This document shows positions 40,209 through 49,995 of a stretch of 64,000 bases of DNA, one piece after another; positions within the stretch are counted from its first letter, which is position 1, and each line of letters begins with the position of its first letter. Position numbers and translations under genes: made by a program. Source of the stretch: Amnibacterium endophyticum. GTDB taxonomy: Bacteria > Actinomycetota > Actinomycetes > Actinomycetales > Microbacteriaceae. Below the pieces are notes generated by a model, which saw only the letters and a list, made by a program, of their open reading frames with translations, was not told where the DNA came from and made no database searches. The DNA lies in NCBI RefSeq assembly GCF_042680685.1, contig NZ_JBHUEA010000018.1:17306-81305 (forward strand), written 5' to 3'.

Positions 40209-40310
40209 GCGGCGAGAGTTCAGAAGGCGGAGGAGAAGGGGTGTGGGGGAAGGGAGCGGAGCAGGGAGAGGAGGGGGCGGGACAGAGCGGAGAGCGCGGA
40301 GAGAGAACGT
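40204..40310 (+). other. purine-rich tract
   Basis: The plus strand is strongly biased to G and A for about 105 nt, with only scattered pyrimidines. It lies between the large inverted repeat and the integrase promoter region. The 80-aa frame here (40142-40384) is low-complexity Gly/Glu and not convincing as a gene. Confidence 0.6.
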
Positions 40311-40426
40311 CAGGTGAGATGACGACGAGTGGTGGATTGAGCGAGGAGCGGGGAGTGTCGGAGAGCGGTGATGCGATCGGCTGAGTGACGGGTGGATCGC
40401 CGTGCGATGAGTCGTGACGCGAGGGG

Positions 40427-42088
40427 ATGTGGGGCTTGGCTGCGATATCGGCGTACGAGACAGCGGCGGGGAAGCGGTACCGGGTCCGGTACCGGAAGCC
40501 GGATCGCTCGCAGACGGACAAGCGCGGATTCCGCACGAAGCGGGAGGCAGAGCTGTTCCTCGCTTCGGTGCAGGTGGCGATGGCCCGTGGAGAGTTCGTC
40601 GACGCGACGGCCGCGCGCGAGACGATCGGCGTACTCGGGGCGGCGTGGCTGCGCTTCCAGACCCACCTCAAACCCTCGTCCGTCCGGCCCGTCGAGATCG
40701 CGTGGCGGCTCTACGTCGAGCCGCGGTGGGGCACCACGCCCGTGTCGGCCGTCCGGTACAGCGACGTGCAGGAGTGGGTCGCCGAGATCAGCACGGATCG
40801 CAGCGCGACGACCGTGATGCGCGCGCATGGCGTGCTCGCGTCGATCCTCGACGTCGCCGCTCGAGATCGGCGGATCTCGTCGAACCCGGCTCGCGGCGTG
40901 AAGATGCCACGGAAGGGGAAGAAGGCGCACATGTACCTGACCCACGAGCAGGTGAGCGACCTCGCGCTGGAGTGCGGGGACAAGCGCACGTTCGTTCTGG
41001 TGCTCGCGTACTGCGGACTCCGCTGGGGCGAAGCGGTCGGTTTGCGGGTGCAGGACATCGATCTCGGTCGACGGCGTATCAACGTGACGGTGAACGCGGT
41101 CGAGGTCGCTGATCGGATCGAGGTGGGCACGCCGAAGACCCACAAGCGCCGCGCGGTGCCGTTCCCCGCGTTGCTCGGCCCCGCGCTCATGGCGCAATGC
41201 GCCGGCAAGAGCGCCGAGCAGCTCGTCTTCACCGCCGAGGACGGCGGCTACCTCCGGCGCACCCGGACGGACGAGTCGAGCCGAGGCTGGTTCAGTCAGG
41301 CGGTCCGCCGGGCTGGCATCCCACGGATGACCCCACACGATCTCCGGCACACCGCCGCGAGCCTCGCGATCCAGTCCGGCGCGAACGTGAAGGCGGTCCA
41401 GCGGATGCTCGGGCACGCCTCCGCGGCGATGACCCTCGATGTCTACGCCGACCTGTTCGACGACGACCTCGACCTAGTGGCGGGGCGGCTTAATGAGGGA
41501 TTGGCTCGCACAAGTGTGGGCAAAGTGTGGGCAGACCGCGCACCTGAGAAAAGTCTGAACCCCCTCGATCCTCGAAGTTCCGGGGATCGCGGGGGTTCAG
41601 TACTGGCGGTGGCGGTGGGATTTGAACCCACGGATGGCTTGCACCATCACATGTTTTCGAGACATGCTCCTTCGGCCGCTCGGACACGCCACCGGGATCG
41701 ATTGTACGGGGTCCTGCGCAGCGGCTCATGCAGGACATCCGCGCTGCGTCGATGCGGCGCGACGAATCGGTGCCGGTGCGGTCGTCAGGTGCAGTTGCGG
41801 CGCACCGCGGCACCGCAACTGCACCTGACGACCGCATCTCGCTCGCGCGGGCGGGCGAGCGGACGAGCAGCGGCCGCGCGGCGGTCGACGCCGGTGTCGG
41901 AGGGCGCACATATCTTCGAGCCATGCCGGCCTCCCGCTCCCGCCCCGCCTCCCCCGGCTTCCGCTGCGCCGAGTGCGGCTGGCGGACGGCCAAGTGGGTC
42001 GGCCGCTGCGCCGAGTGCCAGGGCTGGGGCACGGTGCAGGAGGCGGAGGCGGCCGTCGGCCGCGTGCAGGCGGCGGTCGTGCCGCTGA
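40427..42088 (+). CDS. int: tyrosine site-specific integrase
   Basis: An integrase of the phage/ICE tyrosine recombinase family. An N-terminal AP2-like arm-binding domain (SAYETAAGKRYRVRYRKPD) and a SAM-like core-binding domain precede the catalytic domain. All active residues are present: R199 in CGLRWGEA, H304 and R307 in PHDLRHTAASL, H330 in LGHASAAM and nucleophile Y340 in LDVYADL. Family features end near residue 360. In the integrated state the frame runs through the 22-bp core, antisense of the tRNA and into radA, giving 553 codons. In the excised circle it would switch at residue 401 into the left arm and stop after 421 residues. Confidence 0.9.
   Translation: MWGLAAISAYETAAGKRYRVRYRKPDRSQTDKRGFRTKREAELFLASVQVAMARGEFVDATAARETIGVLGAAWLRFQTHLKPSSVRPVEIAWRLYVEPRWGTTPVSAVRYSDVQEWVAEISTDRSATTVMRAHGVLASILDVAARDRRISSNPARGVKMPRKGKKAHMYLTHEQVSDLALECGDKRTFVLVLAYCGLRWGEAVGLRVQDIDLGRRRINVTVNAVEVADRIEVGTPKTHKRRAVPFPALLGPALMAQCAGKSAEQLVFTAEDGGYLRRTRTDESSRGWFSQAVRRAGIPRMTPHDLRHTAASLAIQSGANVKAVQRMLGHASAAMTLDVYADLFDDDLDLVAGRLNEGLARTSVGKVWADRAPEKSLNPLDPRSSGDRGGSVLAVAVGFEPTDGLHHHMFSRHAPSAARTRHRDRLYGVLRSGSCRTSALRRCGATNRCRCGRQVQLRRTAAPQLHLTTASRSRGRASGRAAAARRSTPVSEGAHIFEPCRPPAPAPPPPASAAPSAAGGRPSGSAAAPSARAGARCRRRRRPSAACRRRSCR
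41515..41535 (+). repeat. arm-type integrase site pair, right
   Basis: TGTGGGCAAA at 41515-41524 and TGTGGGCAGA at 41526-41535 repeat with an 11-bp period, matching the left pair at 36587-36607. The sites lie inside the 3' part of the integrase reading frame, 70 bp from the core. Confidence 0.6.
41555..41600 (-). terminator. element-supplied terminator of tRNA-Ser
   Basis: Stem CTGAACCCCC (41555-41564) pairs with 41591-41600. After one mismatch an inner stem CGATCC (41566-41571) pairs with 41584-41589. It begins 4 nt beyond the tRNA CCA. Being symmetric it may also stop integrase transcription coming from the left. Confidence 0.75.
41604..41693 (-). tRNA. tRNA-Ser(CGA)
   Basis: A 90-nt cloverleaf including an encoded CCA (41606-41604). 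The acceptor stem GGTGGCG (41693-41687) pairs with 41614-41608. The anticodon loop reads CTCGAAA, so the anticodon is CGA, decoding UCG. A long variable arm and the T loop TTCAAAT are typical of serine tRNAs. The last 22 nt are the right repeat of the integrated element, and the CCA is supplied by the element. Confidence 0.93.
41606..41627. repeat. attR core, 22-bp direct repeat
   Basis: Identical to 36459-36480. It regenerates the 3' end of tRNA-Ser after integration. Confidence 0.85.
41777..41836. repeat. 24-bp perfect inverted repeat before radA
   Basis: Arms 41777-41800 and 41813-41836 are exact complements around a 12-nt loop. It lies between tRNA-Ser and radA, upstream of the radA -10 box. 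Length and perfection resemble the other long stem-loops of this window, but the sequence differs. Confidence 0.85.
41911..41916 (+). promoter_or_regulatory. radA -10 box for a leaderless start (TATCTT)
   Basis: TATCTT ends exactly 6 nt before the radA ATG at 41923. No ribosome binding site is seen. Confidence 0.5.
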
Positions 42089-43254
42089 CGCGTCGCGCCA
42101 CCCCCATCGGCGAGGTGCCGCTCGACTCGGTCGCGCGGCGACCGACGGGCGAGGGCGAGCTCGACCGCGTGCTCGGCGGCGGGGTCGTGCCGGGCTCGGT
42201 GATCCTGCTGTCCGGCGAGCCGGGCGTCGGCAAGAGCACGCTGCTGCTCGCCGTCGCGGCGCACGTCGCCGCCGCGGGCGCCCGCGTGCTCTACATCAGC
42301 GCCGAGGAGTCGCCCGGCCAGGTGCGGCTGCGTGCCGAGCGCACCGGCGCCCTCTCCCCCACGCTCTACCTCTCTGCGGAGACCGACCTCGCCGTCGTGC
42401 TCGGCCAGATCGACCAGGTGGAGCCGGACCTCGTCATCGTCGACTCCGTGCAGACCGTGTCGTCGGCGGAGACGACCGGCTTCGCGGGCGGTCCGGGGCA
42501 GGTGCGGGAGGTCGCGGCGTCGCTGACCCGCGTCGCGAAGGAGCGGAACGTCCCCGTGCTGCTCGTCGGGCACGTCACGAAGGACGGGCAGATCGCCGGG
42601 CCGCGCGTGCTCGAGCACCTCGTCGACGTCGTCTGCCACTTCGAGGGGGATCGCGGCACGCCGCTGCGATTCGTCCGCGCGATCAAGAACCGCTTCGGTC
42701 CGACGGACGAGGTCGGCTGCTTCGAGATGTCGGGAGAGGGCATCGCCGGGGTGGCCGACCCGAGCGGTCTGTTCCTCTCCCGGGCCATCGGCACGGAGGC
42801 CGGCACCTGCGTCACGCTGGCGCTCGAGGGCCGACGTGCGATCCCGGTCGAGGTGCAGGCGCTCGTCGTGAAGACGAGCGCGCCGTCACCGCGCCGCGTC
42901 GTGAACGGCGTGGACAGCAGCCGCGTGGCGATGCTGCTCGCCGTGCTGCAGCGGCACGGCGGGGTCGACCTGTCGCAGCACGACGTCTACGTGTCCACGG
43001 TCGGCGGGGTGCGGCTGACCGAGCCGGCGACCGACCTCGCCATCGCGCTCGCGCTCGGCTCCGCGACCACGCAGGTGCCGATCCGCGGCGACATCGCGGT
43101 GTGCGGCGAGATCAGCCTCGCCGGCGAGATCCGGCCCATCGTCCAGGCGGCGCGTCGGGAGTCGGAGGCGAAGCGCCTCGGCTTCGGCACGCTGCTCGGG
43201 CCCGACCTCGCCACGCTGCGCGACGCGATCATCGCGGCCATCGCGCCGCGCTGA
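41923..43254 (+). CDS. radA: DNA repair protein RadA
   Basis: A 443-aa RecA-related ATPase that drives branch migration during recombinational repair. The N-terminal zinc finger reads CAECGWRTAKWVGRCAEC. Walker A is GEPGVGKST from residue 98, and the RadA-specific KNRFG motif is at residues 255-259. The C-terminal Lon-like domain (about 290-443) includes VYVSTVGGVRLTEPATDLAI. The frame is open upstream through the tRNA, but ATG 41923 precedes the zinc finger and follows the TATCTT box. Confidence 0.97.
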   Translation: MPASRSRPASPGFRCAECGWRTAKWVGRCAECQGWGTVQEAEAAVGRVQAAVVPLTRRATPIGEVPLDSVARRPTGEGELDRVLGGGVVPGSVILLSGEPGVGKSTLLLAVAAHVAAAGARVLYISAEESPGQVRLRAERTGALSPTLYLSAETDLAVVLGQIDQVEPDLVIVDSVQTVSSAETTGFAGGPGQVREVAASLTRVAKERNVPVLLVGHVTKDGQIAGPRVLEHLVDVVCHFEGDRGTPLRFVRAIKNRFGPTDEVGCFEMSGEGIAGVADPSGLFLSRAIGTEAGTCVTLALEGRRAIPVEVQALVVKTSAPSPRRVVNGVDSSRVAMLLAVLQRHGGVDLSQHDVYVSTVGGVRLTEPATDLAIALALGSATTQVPIRGDIAVCGEISLAGEIRPIVQAARRESEAKRLGFGTLLGPDLATLRDAIIAAIAPR

Positions 43255-43275
43255 TCCGCTTCCGCGAGCCGGGGT

Positions 43276-43310
43276 GGTCTCGAGGCTCCTCCGTCGCACC
43301 TCGACCAGCG
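43276..43310. repeat. degenerate copy of the 33-nt repeat, reverse orientation
   Basis: It shares the GGTCTCGAGGCTC and CGCACCTCGACCAGCG ends with the repeats at 20383-20468, read on the other strand, but has a changed loop. It lies between the convergent radA and GH65 genes (gap 43255-43353) and may act as a terminator for both. Confidence 0.65.
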
Positions 43311-43353
43311 GTACGGCGCGACCGGCGGGGCGGGCGGGCGGCGGCCGCGGGGG

Positions 43354-45825
43354 CTAGAGGTCCTCGTCCGGGTCCCAGTCCGGGACGATCGGGATGCTCG
43401 CGGTCATCAGCGAGCCGTCGTCGCGGCGGGTCTGCGCGAACTGCGCCACGGTCGGCCTGCCCGGCAGGTCGGGGCCCTGGCCCACCAGCGGCACCCGCAG
43501 CACCGCGTCGCGCGTGGCCGTGTGCCGCTCGCCACGGACCGCGAGGTCGACGTCGTCGCCCGCCAGCACCTCGATCGCCAGCACGTCCGCCCGCACCGTG
43601 ACGAGCAGCCGGCTGCCCTGCCAGCGGATGCGGAAGCGCAGCTCGGGCCAGTCGGCCGGCAGCCGCGGGTCGAAGGTCAGGTGACCGCCGCCGTCTCGCA
43701 TCCCGCCGAACCCGTAGACAAGCGCGCTCCACACGCCGCCGGTCGAGGCGACGTGCACGCCGTCGCTGGCGTTGCTGTGCAGGTCGTCGAGGTCCACGAA
43801 GAGGGCGTGGTCGAAGTACTCCATCGCCAGCTCGCGGTACCCGATCTCCGCCGCGATGATCGACTGCACCACCGCGGACAGGGTCGAGTCGCCGGTCGTC
43901 AGCGGGTCGTAGTAGTCGAAGTCGCTGCGCTTCATCTCGTCCGAGAACTCGTCCGACAGCAGGAACAGCGCGAGCACGACGTCCGCCTGCTTCAGCACCT
44001 GGAAGCGGTAGATGACGAGCGGGTGGAAGTGCAGCAGCAGCGGCAGCTTGTCCTTCGGCGTGTTCTCGAGGTCCCAGACCTCGCGGTCGAGGAAGTGCGC
44101 GTCCTGCGGGTGGATGTCGAACGCCTTCGAGTACGGCACCACCATGGCCTCGGCGGCGCGCTCCCACTCGCCGATCTCCGACTCGTCGAAGCCGACGCGG
44201 TCGACCATGCGGGCGTACGCCTCGGGGAACTGGTCCGCGACGATCCGCACGCTCTCCGCGGCGTACCGCAGGTTGAAGCGGGCCATCACGTTCGTGAACA
44301 GGTTGTCGTTCACGACTGTCGTGTACTCGTCCGGGCCGGTCACCCCGTGGATGTGGAACGAGGTGCCGTGCGTGCGCCGCCAGAAGCCGAGGGTCGTCCA
44401 GAGCCGGGCGGTCTCCACGACGATGTCGATGGCGCCGCGCGCCAGGTAGTCGGTGTCGCCCGTCGCCCGCACGTACTTCGCGACGGCGTAGGTGACGTCG
44501 GCGTTGATGTGGTACTGCGCGGTACCCGCGGCGTAGTAGGCGCTGGCCTCCTCGCCGCTGATGGTGCGCCACGGGAAGAGGGCGCCGCCCTCGTTGAGCT
44601 GCCGCGCCCGCCGCCTCGCGGCGGGCAGCATCCGCTCGCGCATCTTCAGCGCGTTGCGGGCGAACAGCGGCGAGGTGTACGTGAGGAAGGGCATCACGTA
44701 GATCTCGGTGTCCCAGAAGTAGTGGCCGCTGTAGCCGCTGCCGGTGACGCCCTTCGCGGGCACGCCGAGGGAGTCCGCGCGCGCCGATGCCTGGGCGAGC
44801 ATGAACAGGTTCCAGCGGATCGCCTGCTGCGTGGCGGGCTGCCCCGGCACCTCGACGTCGCTGCGGTCCCAGTAGGCGTCGAGCCATTCGCGCTGCAGGG
44901 CGTACTGCTCCTCGACGCCGTTCTCGAGCACGCGATCGAGCAGCCGCTGGCCGCGGTCGATCAGCTCGCGCGGGGGCACTGAGCGCGAGGAGTGGTAGGC
45001 CGCGATCTTCGTGATCTTCACCGGGACACCCGCCCGCGCGCGCACCTGGTAGACGTTCTTCGCGATGTCGGGGCTGATCGAGGCGCGGCGCTGCACCTCG
45101 TTCTCGGTCTCGATCACGTGGTCGACCATCACCGACAGCGTCATGTGGGAGTGCGTCACCCGGTAGCTGAGCACGCTGCGGTCCTCGTGCTGCCAGTGCT
45201 CCACCGGCTGCAGCACCCGCTCCGCGAGCCGCTCCGCCCGGCGCGGGTCGAACCCGCCGGCCCCGCTCTGGGAGGTGCGGCCGAACTCGTCCTCGCCGTC
45301 CTGGCGGTTCAGGACCTGGCTGGAGACGACGACCGTCGCGTTCGCGTTCTCGACGACGACCTCGAAGCTCATCACCGCGAGGTGGCGCTCGACGAAGGAC
45401 ACCATGCGGGTCGACTTCACCCGCACCCGCTTGCCCGACGGCGTGAGCCAGAGGAGCTCGCGCCGCAGCACGCCGTCGCGGAAGTCGAGCTCGCGCTCGA
45501 AGGTGAGCAGCTCGGCGATGTCGAGCACGAGCGGCTCGTCGTCGACGTAGAGCCGCAGCACCTTGGTGTCGGGCACGTTGACGATGGTCTGGCCGACCTC
45601 CGCGAAGCCGTACGCCTGCTCCGCGTGCCGGATCGGCCACACCTCGTGGAACCCGTTGATGAAGGTGCCGTGCTCGTGCGCGTTGCGGCCCTCGGAGCTG
45701 TTGCCGCGCATGCCGAGGTAGCCGTTCGCGACGGTGAAGATCGTCTCGCTGAGGCCCAGCTTCTCCTCGGAGTAAATGCGCTCGACGAGCTTCCACTCGT
45801 CGACGGGGAAGCGGTCGCGGTCCAT
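43354..45825 (-). CDS. glycoside hydrolase family 65 disaccharide phosphorylase
   Basis: An 823-aa GH65 enzyme. The N-terminal beta-sandwich begins VANGYLGMRGNSSEG. The (alpha/alpha)6 catalytic domain contains GYSGHYFWDTEIYVMPFL and the catalytic acid Glu500 in VTGPDEY, followed by YRFQVLKQADVVLAL and a C-terminal beta domain. GH65 members phosphorolyse maltose, trehalose, kojibiose or nigerose to beta-glucose 1-phosphate. The mutase-like gene immediately upstream (TGATG overlap) supports phosphorolysis rather than hydrolysis. The specific disaccharide cannot be read from sequence. Confidence 0.92.
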   Translation of the reverse strand: MDRDRFPVDEWKLVERIYSEEKLGLSETIFTVANGYLGMRGNSSEGRNAHEHGTFINGFHEVWPIRHAEQAYGFAEVGQTIVNVPDTKVLRLYVDDEPLVLDIAELLTFERELDFRDGVLRRELLWLTPSGKRVRVKSTRMVSFVERHLAVMSFEVVVENANATVVVSSQVLNRQDGEDEFGRTSQSGAGGFDPRRAERLAERVLQPVEHWQHEDRSVLSYRVTHSHMTLSVMVDHVIETENEVQRRASISPDIAKNVYQVRARAGVPVKITKIAAYHSSRSVPPRELIDRGQRLLDRVLENGVEEQYALQREWLDAYWDRSDVEVPGQPATQQAIRWNLFMLAQASARADSLGVPAKGVTGSGYSGHYFWDTEIYVMPFLTYTSPLFARNALKMRERMLPAARRRARQLNEGGALFPWRTISGEEASAYYAAGTAQYHINADVTYAVAKYVRATGDTDYLARGAIDIVVETARLWTTLGFWRRTHGTSFHIHGVTGPDEYTTVVNDNLFTNVMARFNLRYAAESVRIVADQFPEAYARMVDRVGFDESEIGEWERAAEAMVVPYSKAFDIHPQDAHFLDREVWDLENTPKDKLPLLLHFHPLVIYRFQVLKQADVVLALFLLSDEFSDEMKRSDFDYYDPLTTGDSTLSAVVQSIIAAEIGYRELAMEYFDHALFVDLDDLHSNASDGVHVASTGGVWSALVYGFGGMRDGGGHLTFDPRLPADWPELRFRIRWQGSRLLVTVRADVLAIEVLAGDDVDLAVRGERHTATRDAVLRVPLVGQGPDLPGRPTVAQFAQTRRDDGSLMTASIPIVPDWDPDEDL

Positions 45826-46577
45826 CAGACGTGTGCCCCTTCGTCGGACGCGGTCAGCAGCTCGGCGAGGTCCTGCACGACCAGCCCGGCACCCGCACCG
45901 GAGAGCTCGTCCGCCCCGACGCCGCGGTCGACGCCGACCACCAGGCCGAAGCCGCCGGCGGCGCCGGCCTGCACGCCGGAGATCGCGTCCTCGACCACCA
46001 CGGCGCGGGCGGGCTCGACGTGCAGTCGGCGCGCGCCCTCCAGGAAGATGTCGGGCCGCGGCTTGCCGGGCAGCCCCTGCTCCGCCGCCACGACGCCGTC
46101 GACGACGACGGGGAACCGGTCGGCGAGGTTCGCGGCGGCGAGCACCCCGACCGCGTTCTTCGAGCTCGAGACGATCGCGACCGGCGTGCCTGCCGCGCCG
46201 AGCCGGTCGAGCACGGCGAGCGTGCCGGGGTAGGCCGCGATGCCCTCCTGCTCGAGCAGCGCGGAGAAGACCGCGTTCTTGCGGTTGCCGATGCCGCAGA
46301 CGGTGTCGGCGTCGTCCGCGTCCTCGGGCGAGCCCCACGGCAGGTCGATGCCGCGCGACTCGAGCAGCGCGGCGACGCCCTCGTAGCGGGGCCGGCCGTC
46401 GAGGTGCTGGAAGTAGTCGTCCTCCGTGTACCCGGGGGTGACGTCGCGCTCGTCGAACAGGTCCTGGAAGGTCCGCTTCCACGCCCGCATGTGCACCTCG
46501 GCGGTCGGGGTGACCACGCCGTCGAGATCGAACAGGACGGCGGAGGCGTCGAAGAACGCCAGGCGGTGATCGCTCAC
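45825..46577 (-). CDS. HAD-family hydrolase, beta-phosphoglucomutase-like
   Basis: A 250-aa HAD phosphatase-fold protein. The nucleophile motif is LFDLDGVVTPT (DxDGxxT), motif II is VAIVSSSKN, motif III has GKPRPDIFL, and motif IV is VVVEDAISGVQAG. Beta-phosphoglucomutases share this pattern and turn beta-glucose 1-phosphate into glucose 6-phosphate, exactly the product of the coupled GH65 phosphorylase. The GTG at 46577 has AGGGAG 4 nt upstream. The Asp two residues after the nucleophile, needed as acid/base, is present. Confidence 0.88.
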   Translation of the reverse strand: MSDHRLAFFDASAVLFDLDGVVTPTAEVHMRAWKRTFQDLFDERDVTPGYTEDDYFQHLDGRPRYEGVAALLESRGIDLPWGSPEDADDADTVCGIGNRKNAVFSALLEQEGIAAYPGTLAVLDRLGAAGTPVAIVSSSKNAVGVLAAANLADRFPVVVDGVVAAEQGLPGKPRPDIFLEGARRLHVEPARAVVVEDAISGVQAGAAGGFGLVVGVDRGVGADELSGAGAGLVVQDLAELLTASDEGAHV

Positions 46578-46647
46578 GCCACTCCCTGCCTCGACAGCGG
46601 TACCCGGTGCACCAGCGGGGCGGCCCGCTGCAGGCCGCGCGTGCAGC

Positions 46648-47178
46648 CTAATCGGACGACGGGCGTCCAGCGCCTGCCTGCAGCACCTTGAGCATGCGGG
46701 TGTTGCCAAGCGTGTTGGGCTTCACGCGGGCGAGGTCGAGGAACTCCGCGACGCCCTCGTCGCCGGACCGGGCGAGCTCGGCGACGACGTCGGGGCCGAC
46801 GATCCCCTCGCCGACGGGCGCGTACCCGTGGGCGGAGAAGAACGGGACCTCGAAGGTGAGGCAGAACAGCTTGTCGACGCCCAGCGCGACGGCGTCGTCC
46901 TCGAGCGCGTCGAGCAGCGCATGCCCCACACCGCGACGGCGCCAGGTCGTGTCTGCGGCGAGGGTGCGGACCTCCGCCAGGTCGTCCCACATGACGTGGA
47001 GCGCTCCGCAGCCGATGACCGTGCCGTCCTCGGCCTCCGCGATGCGGAACTCCTGCACCGCGCCGTAGAGCACCGCGGAGTCCTTGCCGAGCAGGATCCG
47101 CCGCTCCACGAGCGGCGACACGAGCCGCTGGATCTCGGGCACGTCCATCACGCGGGCACGACGGACGTGGAACTGCAT
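46648..47178 (-). CDS. argA: amino-acid N-acetyltransferase (short GNAT-type)
   Basis: A 176-aa single-domain GNAT enzyme of the actinobacterial ArgA type, making N-acetylglutamate, the first step of arginine synthesis. The acetyl-CoA site is TWRRRGVGHALLDAL (about residues 77-91), with VRRARVMDVPEIQRLVSPLV at the N-terminus and the C-terminal KPNTLGNTRMLKVL typical of this group. The kinase-like domain of E. coli ArgA is absent, as in mycobacteria. The ATG lies 6 nt from an AAGACT sequence. It follows the clpC terminator and the stem-loop repeat. Confidence 0.88.
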   Translation of the reverse strand: MQFHVRRARVMDVPEIQRLVSPLVERRILLGKDSAVLYGAVQEFRIAEAEDGTVIGCGALHVMWDDLAEVRTLAADTTWRRRGVGHALLDALEDDAVALGVDKLFCLTFEVPFFSAHGYAPVGEGIVGPDVVAELARSGDEGVAEFLDLARVKPNTLGNTRMLKVLQAGAGRPSSD

Positions 47179-47198
47179 CCCCTCAGTCTTCCAGCCGA

Positions 47199-47247
47199 CA
47201 TCTTGTAGGCGGATCGCCGCTGTGGCAGGCGATCCGCCTACACGATG
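47199..47247. repeat. 49-nt stem-loop repeat, copy 2
   Basis: Arms 47199-47218 and 47228-47247 pair with one mismatch around a 9-nt loop. The arms match those at 781-829 over most positions (GTAGGCGGATC core). It sits immediately behind the clpC terminator, just as copy 1 sits behind the rpoC terminator. Confidence 0.75.
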
Positions 47248-47250
47248 GAA

Positions 47251-47294
47251 CGACAGGAGGCCCGGCCCCGCGAACGGGACCGGGCCTCCTGTCG
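47251..47294 (-). terminator. clpC terminator
   Basis: A perfect 15-bp stem (47251-47265 with 47280-47294) with a 14-nt loop lies 12 nt beyond the clpC stop codon. Confidence 0.85.
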
Positions 47295-47306
47295 TGCCGC
47301 GGAGCG

Positions 47307-49796
<2,490 letters not shown>

Positions 49797-49995
49797 GCTG
49801 TGCTCCCTCAGTGCTGCCCGGACGGGACCGGGCGACGGTTGCCGACGCCGACGGACCCCGCCGGCGTCTGCATCGAGGCTACGGCGCGGTCGCTGCCCAC
49901 CCGGTGCCTGTTCGCCGGGGGCTGACGCCGCGTCGCGTCCGCGCCCCCTCCCGCCGTGTCGCGGCCGAAGGAGGCGCTCCTGGAGCGCCTCGGCG

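Larger units (their letters stand above)
36459..41627. mobile_element. integrated element at the 3' end of tRNA-Ser(CGA), about 5.1 kb
   Basis: The element is bounded by exact 22-bp direct repeats (36459-36480 and 41606-41627) derived from the 3' end of tRNA-Ser. It carries a tyrosine integrase adjacent to the tRNA, paired arm-type repeats in both flanks, a two-component system, a protein with a HEPN-like motif and a large inverted repeat. Base composition is visibly less GC-rich than the neighbourhood. No replication, conjugation or structural phage genes are present, so it is a minimal integrative element or a satellite-like island. Confidence 0.85.

Noticed and set aside
40142..40384. 80-aa frame in the purine-rich tract
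   Set aside because: Its Gly/Glu/Ser repeats simply reflect the purine bias of the strand, and it begins inside the large inverted repeat.
41728..41922. N-terminal extension of radA
   Set aside because: The zinc finger starts right after ATG 41923, and the extension would read through the 24-bp inverted repeat.
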